Part shown: positions 21,541 to 33,909 of the stretch, piece after piece
Numbering within the stretch: the stretch's first letter is position 1
How the letters are laid out: every line of letters begins with the position of its first letter
NCBI RefSeq assembly: GCF_030269925.1
Contig: NC_085109.1
Location: 9,052,001 to 9,116,000, forward strand
Source of the DNA: Bombyx mori
Lineage: Eukaryota > Arthropoda > Insecta > Lepidoptera > Bombycidae
Direction of reading: 5' to 3'
Length of the DNA stretch: 64,000 nt
The notes under the pieces: generated by a model
What the model was told of the DNA's origin: nothing
Databases searched by the model: none
The model's input: only the letters and a program-made list of their open reading frames with translations
Made by a program: the position numbers and the translations under genes

Positions 21541-21980
21541 GTCGTCGTGGCCTAAAGGATAAGACTTCCGGTGCATTCGTGTTTAGCGATGCACTGGTGT
21601 TCGAATCCCGCAGGCGGGTACCAATTTTTCAAATGAAATACGTACTTAACAAATGTTCACGATTGACTTCTTTGGTGAAGGAATAACATCGTGTAATAAA
21701 AATCAAACCCGCAAAATCATAATTTACGTAATTACTGGTGGTAGGACCTCTTGTGAGTCCGCACGGGCAGGTACCACCACCTATTTCTGCCGTGAAGCAG
21801 TAATGCGTTTCGGTTTGAAGGGTGGGGAAGCCGTTGTAACTATACCGAGACCTTAGAACTTATATCTAAAGGTGTGTGGCGCATTTACGTTGTAGATGTC
21901 TATGGCCTCCAGTAACCACCTAACACCAGGTGGGCTGTGAGCTCGTCCACACATCTAAGCAATAAAAAAAATTAAAAAAA
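21541..21980 (+). repeat. Full-length Bm1 SINE with tRNA-like head
   Basis: This complete copy (about 430 bp) shows what the truncated ones lack. The tRNA-derived head has A-box TGGCCTAAAGG (21548-21558) and B-box GTTCGAATC (21599-21607), so it contains an internal RNA polymerase III promoter. A unique middle follows (ttcacgattgacttctttgg, atcgtgtaataaaaatcaaa). The common 3' part begins actggtggtaggacctcttg and ends aagcaataaa plus an A-rich tail. Reverse transcription would need a LINE partner supplied in trans. Confidence 0.88.
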
Positions 21981-22277
21981 ACAACGCATGGTGACAATTT
22001 TATTTGCCACTTAAAGGCTTACAACTCGTCTAGTGTCCTAAACGTACATATATCCATGCATGATCAATCAAAAACCATAAAAATAAAAATCTAAATAGGT
22101 ATTAGTTGTCATGTCTTCCTAACCATAAACTTAATTAGCCATGAAATTGAGCTCACGAAATATGTTTGAAAGGATGCTCGTAAAACTGAAAGGAACATAT
22201 TTTAATATCCGTGAAATGTGACACTGCATGTGTTCCAATACATTCTCATATGACGCGATGTGCAGGACCATAATGTA
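21981..22277. other. Gene-free stretch, nothing recognised
   Basis: AT-rich, no repeat or frame seen. Confidence 0.4.
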
Positions 22278-22390
22278 CTAGCGACCCGCCCTCGCTTCGC
22301 TTCAGGCACTATCATTTATTATTGATTTTTTTTAATTTTCTATTATAGAAATCTGAAACTCAGAAAATGTTGTTATATAGGATATTGTAT
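22278..22390 (-). mobile_element. Helitron-like 3' end (Lep1-type), 5' part lost
   Basis: The minus strand ends gaagcgaagcgagggcgggt CGCTAG, a GC hairpin followed by CTAG, as in the copies at 55.2 and 61.3 kb. No matching TC start (ctatactaatattataaag) is found downstream, so the copy is truncated or diverged beyond about 22390. Confidence 0.6.
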
Positions 22391-22396
22391 AGCTGA

Positions 22397-22801
22397 TTGT
22401 TTGTAGTACCACAATTAGGTTCTACCACGTGGCTCTCTAAATACTTGCACCGCCATTACCCTATCAAATCTACCTATCTATTGCCTAGTGACTTCTGGCT
22501 GCTTCTGGCAATTCGTAGAGCTACAAATGTACTTTACGCCCTTTCAAATGATACACCATTTCAATTGAAGCCTGCCAACGTATTTTGCAACAGACAGGTG
22601 TTCAATCAATTCAGTTCAGTTGCTAGAGCTAGTGTTAGCAAATTCACTCAAGTTGAGCTCGTGAGCACACCTACCCGTCCGCGCGAAGTAGAAAAAAAAG
22701 AGAATAACGTGAACTGTAACTTAAGCTACACAGGAAATTTCTATCATCATAATACTTATAAACTATACAGTCCTAAAAATCGGCTTTACATCGGCTCTTG
22801 A
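22397..22801 (+). other. Unassigned 134-codon open frame
   Basis: The frame has a non-ATG start in the listed phase (internal ATG only later) and contains hydrophobic and basic stretches (PSDFWLLLAIRR, STPTRPREVEKKEN). I recognise no domain, and neither end has a convincing splice site. It starts where a truncated Helitron-like sequence ends, so mobile-element origin is the likeliest explanation. Confidence 0.25.
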
Positions 22802-25671
22802 TAATTTGACTTATGAAAGACAGATTTTGGACAATATATTGTCTAAAGATAGTAAGTAAAAGGTATTATCAGTTTCGTAACCTACTGCAGTAGCCACGTA
22901 ACATCCGATGAACCCTGAGCATTAGGCCCTTATTATAAATAGCACTATAAGCCTACTATAGGTAATATAGAACACCAAAGCTTGCAAAATTTTCATAATT
23001 CGTTTATACGGTCGATGGTTGTCTAGAAAAGATGGTTTTTAGCGAAAATACTGCTCATTGCATATATCGTCTTATAAATAGTTTATATTCTATTTTATAT
23101 ATGTGTATTTGTGTTTTGATGTAGGTATAATTTAATATACTCTACACGTATTGTAATATGAGTTTATTCGGCACACTGACTTTTAATTTTCAGCTACCGT
23201 ACGTATATATTGTCTTTTCGCATTAAAAGTGTGCAATTTTCAAAAATATTCGAAATTGAGTTAATATACGGAATCATTTGGTATCACCAGTATTTTTCTC
23301 ATAAATACTGTCAAAAGAGCGTAGTTTAGTTTTAATTTTTTTTTTAGTTTACCTATATTTTGACTACTATTAACAAAATTAATACATAATTTTATCTTTA
23401 AAAGACAGATAATGTAACTGGTAAAAACTAAAAAATAAATGTTGCAAAGATGATTAATATTAAAAATATGATATGTTAAACCTTTAAAACACTCTCCTGT
23501 AAAATTTAGTACGTTTTGAGATTATACAGTTTTTATGCGAATTAGGTACATATTTCCGTAAATATTAGATCATGAATTAATGGGAAGAAAGAAAAGATGA
23601 TTAGAAGGCCAATTAAAAAATAACTAAAGACGATGTTTTGAACTCTAGATCCTGTAAATAATGTGATAAAGTAGCTTGATATTTTGGTAAAAGCTAACAA
23701 CTAAGAATACAAAAGGATTTTATGACGAACAACGAATTAAATGTTAGTTTCCAATTTCAAGAAAAACGCCAATTTTTCGAAAAATGTTGTATTTCAGTGA
23801 CATCTGTTAAAATATTATTGAATCTAGTTTTCTTTAGTAACTTTAGTAACGCTTCTAGAATTCCACGCTAGATGGCGAAACTATACACAACACTGTTTTA
23901 GCAGTGTTCTCACGCTACGAATTTATCGAAATATCGATAATAATTATCTTGTCTTGAAATACATTTTTGTCATTTATTGCAAACTTTGTTATGCTATACA
24001 AAAAAATGCTAACGTAACTAAGGTAGCTTAAATTGTGGAAAGAATACCAGCTGTACCTAACTAATTTATATGTATTATTTATAGCTGTACCGATCCGGTG
24101 TCCCGGTGGTTTGCTCCTAGGTCTATTTCTCAATTCTATCCTAGCTAACGCTACTGCAGGACTGCAGATACGATTTTTCGGGCAGTTTTCAGCCACTAGC
24201 ATAAAATTTCATTCTACACAAAGAGCTTTTGAAGACATATTTTGTCTAATGTATGTGGGATGCCGAATTGGTGATTATTTTAACTTCCGCGTCACTTGAA
24301 TGATACAAATAGAAAAAAAATCTTCAGTATTCCTTCCAGTTATGTATTTCTTTCTTTCTTAGCGTTGTTGTTCTGTGTCGGAAAAATAATCGATGTGAGT
24401 CCAACACTACTTGTATTGATGTTAAAAAATAAGCGTGGAGTAGAGGTGCAGCTTTAACGACATACCTAGTTAAAACGCATGCGCGTCGCTAGTATTGTTT
24501 TTTCTCTTTCTGTACTGGTTTGTTTTGTGATTTGTGTCATGCCCCAGTCCCTCGCTTAAAATTTTTATAGCAAAGTATTTATGTTACTTCAAAAGTATTT
24601 ATAGTTCTATTATTTAATGGAAAGATTAGTAAATATTTTTTTATAGTATTGTGATGATAAGTGCTGTGATTAACTATACTCAGGGCTGGGAAACTAAAGC
24701 GGCACCGTGGAGTCACGAAAACGAAGGTAAAAAAGTTTCTATTGGTAGTTGAAGACTCTCTTAATGTACTAAACAATTTCAGCGTGTATGCAATTATGTA
24801 CCACAATACCAAAATGCTTTATTGACCACTAGCTAAATCCTTTTTGACTCATTTCAAATAAGATTCGTGTGTATAAAAAAGTTTTAAGCTGGGCATAAAG
24901 CTAAGCACATGGGTCGATATTTAAACACGCTCCTATCTTTAGTATTCGAGGACGTTACGAATCCATATAGCATTTGGATATTCAATACAAATAAGATAAA
25001 TATTTACACAGATTTACAAATGCCACTTACTTTTTAGAAAAATCAAATTCTACAAATGAAACTTATTCATTGTTTAGAATTATTTAATATAAATTGACTA
25101 TTCAGAAATCGATGCTTTGTATTTTGCTTTTCACAACTAATTACTCTTTGCTTATACACCATTAGATTGATTGCCTTCATTGTTATTTCTTACACAAAGA
25201 AAACACTCTTCAGGAAGTACTAATACAAAATTACAGTTATTACATACTTACATCACAGATTCTTATTGTCTCCTACAATTTTGCATAAAATAAACAAATT
25301 ATAATTTAATATTCATCACCAAGTCTTCTAAATCAATATTTTACAAAATATGAATTTGCAAGCAATTTTAACAGAATACAATTCAAATTTACAAGTACCT
25401 ATTAAAACATATTTGAGCTTGCATGAATATGAACACAGCCAATATCTACCAAGAATCGGTAATGCATTAAGATTTATCACCCTTTGCATCGAGGTACGTA
25501 GTGTGTATGACCTGCAGAAATTAGTTATCATCAGAATATTTGACTTATCTAGCCCATGTTCAGCCTAAAACTAAAGAATCTAAAAAATATAGGTTGAGAT
25601 ATGACAACAATAACATTTGTATGTATTAAACATTAAAGTTTTTGCCCAAAGTAAATAATATTTTTTTTTTA
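22802..25671. other. Long gene-free stretch
   Basis: AT-rich DNA. Overlapping frames on both strands at 23915-24299 coincide with a GC-richer patch (24085-24200), but no motif or splice structure supports a gene. The other short frames are unremarkable. Confidence 0.4.
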
Positions 25672-25868
25672 ACAGATGGACAACCAATTTCCCATCTAGA
25701 TAATATACAAGTTATCAGAACCCATAGACCTCATAAGTGAATGTAACTGCCCACTCTGAGTCAAATGGTGCAAATCGTAATATAGCTGCTATCCTACCTT
25801 TCAGACGGAATGGATTATTCCTCTACGCCAGAAATGAGTAGATATGATTTTAAGTGTAAACTATCATC
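25672..25868 (-). repeat. Bm1 SINE, old and diverged
   Basis: Complement landmarks survive in order: agaacccatagacctc, cactctgagtc, tacctttcagacgga, ctctacgccagaaatgagta. Confidence 0.55.
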
Positions 25869-26009
25869 AGTAAACTCCGAACAAAAGTTAAGATGAAAAA
25901 GGAGGATTTAATTGTGTTAATGAAGCAAAAATAGTATTACTAGCAATGAATTAAGAGAACGTAGTAACAGTTAGATGTGACCTGGGTATGTACCAGTGTT
26001 CCTTCATGA

Positions 26010-26160
26010 ATAGTCAGATAAACATCTTTACTTTTAGGTAGTAAGTAGCATTATCCTACCTATCTTTGCTCCAAAGCAGTAATGCATTTTGATTTGAAGG
26101 GTAGGACATCTGTTATACTATAAAATTGGATCTCCTATGACAATGAATGCACTTAATACA
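26010..26160 (+). repeat. Bm1 SINE, old and diverged
   Basis: atcctacctatctttgctcc, aagcagtaatgcattttgat and ttgaagggtaggacatctgt keep the Bm1 order with many changes. The tail part is lost. Confidence 0.55.
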
Positions 26161-27007
26161 TGAATACGTGACGTGATAAGCAAAATGTAAAAAGGTTGCA
26201 GAGCAATAATTTACTAGAACTCGCTCAAGTTCTAATTAAATTGAATTATAAACCCTTACCTAGCAAGGTTTTTTAAATAGCTTTGTTTATTATACCGTGA
26301 GCATATTTGCTGGGTTCAGGTAAACGTTTTTCTTCAATATTTAAAATGAATGATAATTATTAAATTTTAATCCTAAATAATAAAACACTGTCGTTGATAT
26401 TGAAAAAAAAAACAAATTGATCAACACTTGATGCTTCATATGAAAACACAAGAAAACATTTAAAACAAACTTGTTTAAATGATTTGCGGACTTGTAATTG
26501 AACTACAAAGGTTGTTTTATATATTATATATACCGTAATCATATTCATCATGCTATAAAATTTTAAAAAAGATGTAATAAATGAATAAAAATCAATTGTT
26601 TTCAGTTATAAATGCAAAATATTTTAATTAAAAAAATTACAAACTTAGTCTTTGTTTCAGGTAACCAAATCTTAATGTTTAAAGAAACCCAGCAAAACTA
26701 GAAGCTTTTGTAGGTAAGTTATCTAGCATGAGAATATGAAACATGAAAACTTAGGAATTTGTTGTATTACTTAGATCACCTACCTCAGTTATTATCTATT
26801 AAATATTAATTTGTTCCCTTTGAAAACGAAGTATGACCCATCGAACGGTGAGTGGTGACTGGAGCTCATAGATGAATCAACGATATCAACAATAGCTGAG
26901 CCACAGTTTAAGCTTGTAATCTAAAAAGGGATACAAATCAAATAAAACAATACAGTATAGGCAACATTTGATAACGCTATTTAAATGGTTTCACCAAAAT
27001 TATATCT
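26161..27007. other. Gene-free stretch
   Basis: AT-rich. A possible further Bm1 remnant (gtgagtggtgactggagctc) lies near 26850. Confidence 0.4.
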
Positions 27008-27436
27008 TCTATATATTAATACGTGAAGCAAAAACTTTGTATCCCTTTTTACGAAAATTGCGCGGACGGCGGAGTATGAAATTTTCCACACTTATAGAGA
27101 ATATAGAGAAGAAGTGCAGAATCCTAATATTTTTTTTAAATAATGCATAAAAGATACATTAAATCAATAAAGAAAACGTTACACACACTACCATGTATTT
27201 GACGCACACACGCGTGCATACTATTTATTTATTGTCAAACTTTTGTTCTTGACGTCTGTTGTCAAATTGAGAATAGATTAAATATTGTATGTCTTTATTA
27301 ATATTTTTCTAATGTAGTCTTGGCGAAATTTGTGATTAAAGAAGAATAATAGTCTTTGAAAATAGAATCTTAATAGTGTACAAACTTATAATTTCAATTA
27401 ATTATAGTCGAATTTCGACTACCGGACGACCTCTAG
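27008..27436 (+). mobile_element. Helitron-type non-autonomous element, family A
   Basis: Starts TCTATATATTAATACG and ends GACCTCTAG followed by T. The terminal palindrome is agtcgaatttcgact. It closely matches the 17.8-kb copy apart from small indels. Confidence 0.85.
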
Positions 27437-27508
27437 TACATATAAATAAGTACAATTTTTGTGTACACAAGTATGTTATAGATAAGTGTCATATAGTAAT
27501 TACGTATT

Positions 27509-28487
27509 CCAGGAGTCAGGTTTAATGACCTGGACGAGTTCAAACTGTAGAACAGTTTAGTCCAGCTGGATGATGAACTCTGTATTTATATTTATTCATA
27601 CGATTCTGTCTGCCTCTTCTACTGCAGTCATAATATTTTCCTTCGACCGACTTTAAATATTTACGTGGAACTCGAAGAACGTTTATGTACTTGGTCGAGA
27701 AACTGGTTTACAAGACATCTAACGAAGTTCGCCTAAAACAACGTGGATACGTAGGTACGTATAGAAAGAACGTTTATTATATACAACAGAGTCTACCTGC
27801 TCGGGCGGTTCGCACCGGGAGCGACTCGGCAAAAAAGTAAAAAGATATTTTTCGTGGAGCCGAGCCTCGGACGAGAAAGAACAAAGGTTTCACGCTTTTA
27901 CTTAGTTATAGGTAGTTATTTGGGCTCCCCGCAGGTGTAACTTGTTATCTTTTAGCGAGAGAAATTCTTTTATTATTTTTTTTGGCTAGAGAAAATATAT
28001 ATGATGTGGGAGCATCGTCACACAGAGAAACAATTCATTTAATTGCAGCTCCTTTTTCTCTGTCACATATCGCTGGAAAGTATCGATGTGTATCCACTTT
28101 AATTCGGTTAGTTTTCAAAACAAATAAAAATCAAACAAAATTACGTAATATGTAATTTGTTGATGATATAGTAATCCTAAAATTTTACCAATAATGAAAA
28201 CTCTATTTAAGTCCTAGTGAAACATAACGTAAATTCAGAAAGTATTATTTAATTATTTTTATTTTTAATAATATAAAGACGTTCGCGTTTATTAGGAAAA
28301 AATAAATTTGCTCAATATTCATCCGGCTTCGATAGTACCAGTCGTCAAGTAAGCTGGTTTTATGGTAAAAAAAACTTGCCTAGTGGCATTCACCTGATGC
28401 CCTTGAACCGGACTTCAGTTCACTACCCAGCTGGAGCAAGCTGTTCTAGGCCTTGAATTCGTCTAGGCCATTAAACCTGACTCCTGG
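27509..28487. mobile_element. 979-bp element with long inverted terminal repeats
   Basis: The ends are inverted copies. The left end reads ccaggagtcaggtttaatg and the complement of the right end begins with the same 19 bases. Similarity (about 80% by eye) continues for some 75 bp through cagaacag, tccagctgg and gtgaact. The 830-bp interior has no long frame and includes a cggctcgg/ccgagcctcgg patch at 27850. No clean target duplication is visible. It could be a non-autonomous DNA transposon or two facing fragments of one repeat. Confidence 0.55.
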
Positions 28488-30002
28488 TATATGTAATTGC
28501 ATTTTGACAGTTGTCTAGAATATCTGGCTAACGATGAATGACGCTGACCGAGCTCTTATTTCACTCGAGAACACGGAATCATTAATTTTTATTACGCTTC
28601 TCTCGCACAAGGCACTCGTTACGCTTTATAGTTCAGTCGTTATGGGACATAACTTCCAGTTTCTTCTTGAAGAAAGAAGAGCACTTCCAGAAAAACTGTA
28701 GATTTATTACAAACCATATAGTGCCCGCGGGTACGTTTTAAATTATATTCTCATACATTATTTTTTCTATGAACTTGAAAACCACCATAAGTTAAATAGT
28801 ACAGTCTATATACGCTATCTTGAAAGTTTATGATATTATCTTAGCTTATTAATCACTATCAGTGCTGACAACGTAGATTATTAATGACTAATTATAACAA
28901 TGACTGGAGAACAATAACTTCAGTTAGGTACAGTGATATTTAATAAGATTCCGCAACACGATTCCTACAGGCTTATCACGTTGGCGTTAAGACGAAGATT
29001 AATTATTCTCTTGTCCAATGAACAACCGGATAGTCCCAATTCTGACACATCTAAGGTCGTATTTTGTTTACAAGTAGGATTTTAGTAGTAAAAAAATATA
29101 TATACCAAAATATGTATTTAGATTAATACAAAGGAGCGTTGAATTTATTTCCTCGGTTTGAAGTCAAACGTTTTTAAAGAGATACGTAAAACATATAAGG
29201 ATATACCTAATGCCTTTCAAAGTGAACGGCACTAAGTATATTTCACCCATTGACCTCCAAATTTTGTAAATGGCACTACGTGATGATGACGGACAAACCC
29301 ACTTAACAATTCATTGAAAACATATTTGTTACCACCTAAAAAGCAAGGTTAGATGAGTAGCATAAGAACAAGAATACATTACATTCTTTGAATACGTCGT
29401 ACGTTTTCATGATTACCGCAGTGTAATAATAATAAATTAAATTCTTTATTTTGAATGTCTAGTGATTTTGTTGTTTAGTTACATTCAGTTGACCTTTATG
29501 TTAGTAGTGTGGATCGTATGGATTGTGGACATAATTTGCTATTCGATTAGGTAACCCGAGTGGGCTGTTATATTCCATTGTTACAAGAAACTATTAACAG
29601 ATACGTACTCGAGCCTTGAGGGATAACTAATTAGGTGTGGGGTAAACTGTACAATGATTGGCACTCTAACATTATTGTACATTTGTTAACACAAAAACTT
29701 ACTTTTATGACACTGAATTGGATATAATCATGAATAATTCCAGTAGTCCTGCCTTAATTTACAAGCCACCACATTTTTAAGTTTCTTCATCTGAAATTTC
29801 TACTATAAAAATTGGCATTGCAAATGAGAACCAATATTACTTACGCTTATTTTATCATATAAATACAAGCCTATATTACCTTTTAAACCCGTCCATGAGA
29901 CAGCTTACTTTTAAAAGGAAAAACTGTAGCTCCTGTAAAACCATGTCTTGCTTAGAAATAAATCTTCTTGTCTCTAACTACATGATTGAGATAAAATAAA
30001 AC
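28488..30002. other. Gene-free stretch, nothing recognised
   Basis: AT-rich DNA without repeats shared with the rest of the window and without notable frames. Confidence 0.4.
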
Positions 30003-30370
30003 AGTAAGATATTTTTACACTGTACTTAAAGTTACATAGGAACACTTTTGTATTCATTTTCATATTTATGAAAAAGAAAAAACTTATAAAACTTAACAAC
30101 TCGTAATAGTATATTTAACTAAAACATAGTAAGATATTTTCACACTGTACTTAAAGTTACATAGGAACACTTTTGTATTCATTTTCATATTTATGAAAAA
30201 GAAAAAACTTATAAAACTTAACAACTCGTAATAGTATATTTAACTAAAACATAGTAAGATATTTTCACACTGTACTTAAAGTTACATAGGAACACTTTTG
30301 TATTCATTTTCATATTTATGAAAAAGAAAAAACTTATAAAACTTAACGACTCGAAATAGTATATTTAACT
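30003..30370. repeat. Tandem array, three units of 125 bp
   Basis: Units begin at 30003, 30128 and 30253 (agtaagatatttt). They are nearly identical, with differences such as ttac/tcac near the start and gactcgaaa/aactcgtaa in unit 3. Such uniformity suggests recent amplification by unequal exchange or replication slippage. Confidence 0.93.
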
Positions 30371-31130
30371 CAAAATTTTGCGGTACCACCGTCGCGGCGT
30401 CGTGTCTATTTCTTATATGTGTATGTGATCCGGTAACTGTCCGACGCATGGCTGGCCGTTATTTCGTGAACCACTGCAGTGACACTTAACTAAAATTACA
30501 AATTTAATGTAAAATCTCTTGTGAAATTGTGAATACCAAGTTCCTTTGAGCAAACTGAACCAATACAGCGATTTTTTTTAAATATACGCTTTTCGTTTGT
30601 CTTATCTTAAAACATCTCTAAAGGCTTATTGAAGAAAACGATGATACGTACAATACAATCGACTCGAACAAGAATGATAATCTTCAACAATCTGCTCACG
30701 TACAGCACCGTCGACTTTCGCAATGCTACCTCGCGACACTCAAACAGTAAGGAGACTTGAAGGCTAAATAACAGTCGAGGTTGTGAAGCTACGTACGTGA
30801 CATGTAAATACGCATTCTTAAAGAAAAATAAACGATCATACAACATTATCTCGTCGATTCAATAAATGTATTTCATCAATTTACTTCGAATGAAATTCAT
30901 CAATAAAATTTGCAATTCGTTCTTTAATAGTAACAATAAAAATTGTATATTTAGATTTATCATTGAATCGTATTTACAGAAATTGAAATTCGTGTTGAAA
31001 TTAATTTAATGCAAAATGAGAAGATTGTGTAACGACAAGTAAATACAGCTGTTTAGTTGCTAACAAATTTGACACACTTACCTACAGCAATATCAAAGTT
31101 CTTATAACTCATTGAACGTTACGATTTCAA
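30371..31130. other. Gene-free stretch
   Basis: A short GC-richer patch (30380-30480) directly follows the tandem array. The minus frame at 30607-30846 lacks recognisable features. Confidence 0.4.
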
Positions 31131-31322
31131 TCAGTTAAGTTTGGAGCAGCCATTAATGCATTTATGAAATGGTTTAGGCAATAGTGCAGAGGGCACATGA
31201 TCAAGGATTTCGCACAGGTCAGTGCGTCCTTTCGCGCAATCCTTACTGAAATAAATCGCGCCATTCACTTGGTAGTACACAATTTCGCCTTGTGTCAACT
31301 GCATTGTGTGTTTCGTCAACGT
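31131..31322 (-). CDS. Candidate terminal coding exon, Cys-containing, unknown product
   Basis: On the minus strand an acceptor-like sequence (ccttttgtacaacag|acg, junction 31323/31322) opens a frame that ends at TGA 31133-31131. It reads TLTKHTMQLTQGEIVYYQ first and ends KCINGCSKLN, with four Cys in the last 35 residues. Codon use is less AT-biased than the surroundings. No domain is recognised. It could be a host gene's last exon, a retrotransposon remnant or a chance frame. A possible ATTAAA signal lies about 200 bp downstream (30922-30927). Confidence 0.28.
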   Translation of the reverse strand, partial: TLTKHTMQLTQGEIVYYQVNGAIYFSKDCAKGRTDLCEILDHVPSALLPKPFHKCINGCSKLN

Positions 31323-31437
31323 CTGTTGTACAAAAGGTCGCTAACTACGATTCACCATCTGTTACATCAACCTAACTGTCATATCTGATCCATAGAAACT
31401 ACATATAATAAAAACAGGCTTCGTTATTTTTTTGAAA

Positions 31438-31845
31438 CTAGTGGTCCCGCAGTAGTCGAAATTCGACTATAATTAATTGGAATTGTAAGTTTGTACACTA
31501 TTATGATTGTATTTTATACTTAAATTTCGCCAAGACTACACTATAAAAAATATTAACAAAGACAAACAATGTTTCATCTCAATTTGACAACAGACGTCAA
31601 GAACAAAAGTTTGACAATAAATAGTATGCATGCGTGTGTGCGTCAAATACATGGTATGTAGTGTGTGTAATGTTTTCTTTATTGATTTAATATATCTTTT
31701 ATGCATCATTTAAAAAAAATATGTATTAGCATTGTGCACTTCTTCTCTATATTCTCTATAAGTGTGAAAAATTTCATACTCCTCTGTCCGCGCAATTTTC
31801 ATAAAAAGGGATACAAAGTTTTTGCTTCACGTATTAATATATAGA
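31438..31845 (-). mobile_element. Helitron-type non-autonomous element, family A, complete
   Basis: On the minus strand it is bounded A|TCTATATATTAATACG and CCACTAG|T, with the intact palindrome agtcgaatttcgact before the 3' end. It is the clearest case of the Helitron end rule in the window. Confidence 0.87.
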
Positions 31846-32271
31846 TAAAATCGCATCAATAAATGCCACAACAAATTTGTGGTAAAAAATTCAAAAGGAA
31901 ATTATATCTTAACCAAGTGTTCGTTAATCACGAAATTCAATTTTGGAGCGTCAGAAAATACCTGCGTACGCATATTTACGTACGAACAAAAAAAAAACAT
32001 ATTCAGTCCGTTAAATTCACCTTTATACCTTACACAACGTGGTTTCAAAATCGAGAAACGAAGTTTTACTGACCGCAATTTCTCATTGTGAGTTCAGGAC
32101 CAGTGAGGATACATGTGTGCCGTATATGTTAACAGCTCGTATATAAAATTACAATTCAAAATTGTATACAAAGAGACATAGCGAGCTTCCTTATGGAGTG
32201 TATTAAAAAAAATCCCTAGTTTTCGTTAATGAAACATAGATTTGGTATTAGTAAAAAAATATCATTTTTTT
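31846..32271. other. Gene-free stretch, nothing recognised
   Basis: AT-rich. Two overlapping short plus-strand frames have no supporting features. Confidence 0.4.
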
Positions 32272-32480
32272 CACAGCCCACCTGGTGTAAAGTGGTTACT
32301 GGAGCCCATGGACATCTACAACGTAAATGCGCCACCCACCTTGAGATATAAGTTCTAAGATCTCAGTATAGTTACAACGGCTGCCCCACCCTTCAAACCG
32401 AAACGCATTTGCTTCACGGCAAAAATAAGCAGGGTGGTGGTACCTACCCGCGCGGACTCACAAGAGGTCCTACCACCAGT
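32272..32480 (-). repeat. Bm1 SINE lacking tail and 5' head
   Basis: Begins abruptly at cacagcccacctggtg after a T-run and ends gtcctaccaccagtaa. About 25 bp of the normal tail-proximal sequence is missing. Confidence 0.85.
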
Positions 32481-33907
32481 AAATATAATGCAAACCACCA
32501 GTAATCATAAATATAATGAGTCATTTATTTTACATTTTTCCTACCTTTCATAATCCATCTTGACACGTTTGGTATGATATTTAATTTATTATAATTATTC
32601 ATCATTTTGAACATCTTCATCAAACGTGATTTATTTAAAACTCAAGTCTTTTAATTTTCCATATACTCTTATAAAATTAATTTGTTTGCACTGTATAATT
32701 TAGCACTGTCTAGCTATTTGCATTTAAAATTGCTATTAAAACATAAATGTTATCACCATTCAATCTTAAGTCGGATCCGACTCGTATAGTTTAGTCTAAA
32801 GTCTCATGTAAATATATATATTTAAATACTTTTGATACTGGATTAAAGAAAAGGCATTTTATTGAAAACTCAACGCATCTTTTAAAATCTTTATCCTCTG
32901 GACTTTATATAAATCGACTATTATCAAAGCCGGCAATGTGACTTTTGGAAATTATTGGTAAATCAGAAAAACGAATTATTGACTTTGTATTCCATTGGCA
33001 GTCACAAAACTCTTCTGAACGACATCTTAGATAAATAACAGGTTAAGTATTAACCTTTATTTAATGCAGTTTTTGAACCGTATTCTTTGAAGGAGACGAT
33101 TATATTCAAATCAATCTGTATTGACATATCAATAACATTTTTTTGTCCAAATGCACAGATTGCCACCTTTGATAATAGACGACTCATATATGGTTATTAA
33201 ATGAATATGTACGTGCTACAAAATGAAAATAAATTAAATTTGGACAATGCCTTAACATTTGGATATTTCATGCAATTTGCCTAGCTATTCTGAATACAAA
33301 TTGCCGATGCACTCACTCGTTACTAGATTATTCACGGACGTTCCTTTATTTTGATGTTTTAACATTATTCGATACTATATTCGAGCATATTCTACAATCG
33401 GCTTACTCATTTGAAATTCAAATTGTTTGTATGAAATTGTGAAATGCGTTCATAAATCTGTGCAGGTAGTCAAAACGCGAAGCTTCTAAATTAATTTGAA
33501 ATTTAAGTGCTTTTATTTGTTCATTTGATAAGTATGAACGTTATGTTAAATATAATCTTAATGGTGTCATGACCCTTGACTAACAGTAAGCATCGTATGG
33601 GTTAACGCATGATATTTATGGAGAAAGGTGTAAACGTCTGAAGCACGATATACAAGCACAAGCAACACCAAGTAACGGTTTCAATAAATTATGAATTTAC
33701 CATGATTAACTTTTAATATGCGTCAATTTGGTCATATAGAAGCCATTCCTTGAATTTGATGAAGAGTGGAGTTGCAATCGTGCTATAGGAAAAGCTTACT
33801 AAGCGATCTTCCATCGAGCCGCCCTTATTTTGAGCTCGATAAACAAAACTGTCCATTATTGTTGTTCGGAAGTTGTATATAATATGCAAGATTATTTTTA
33901 ACTTACC
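32481..33907. other. Gene-free stretch, nothing recognised
   Basis: AT-rich, no long frames, no recognised repeats. Confidence 0.4.
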
Positions 33908-33909
33908 TA

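Noticed and set aside
22397..22801. 134-codon plus frame as a host gene
   Set aside because: No ATG at the start, no homology recognised, adjoins a truncated Helitron-like end; kept only as an unassigned frame.
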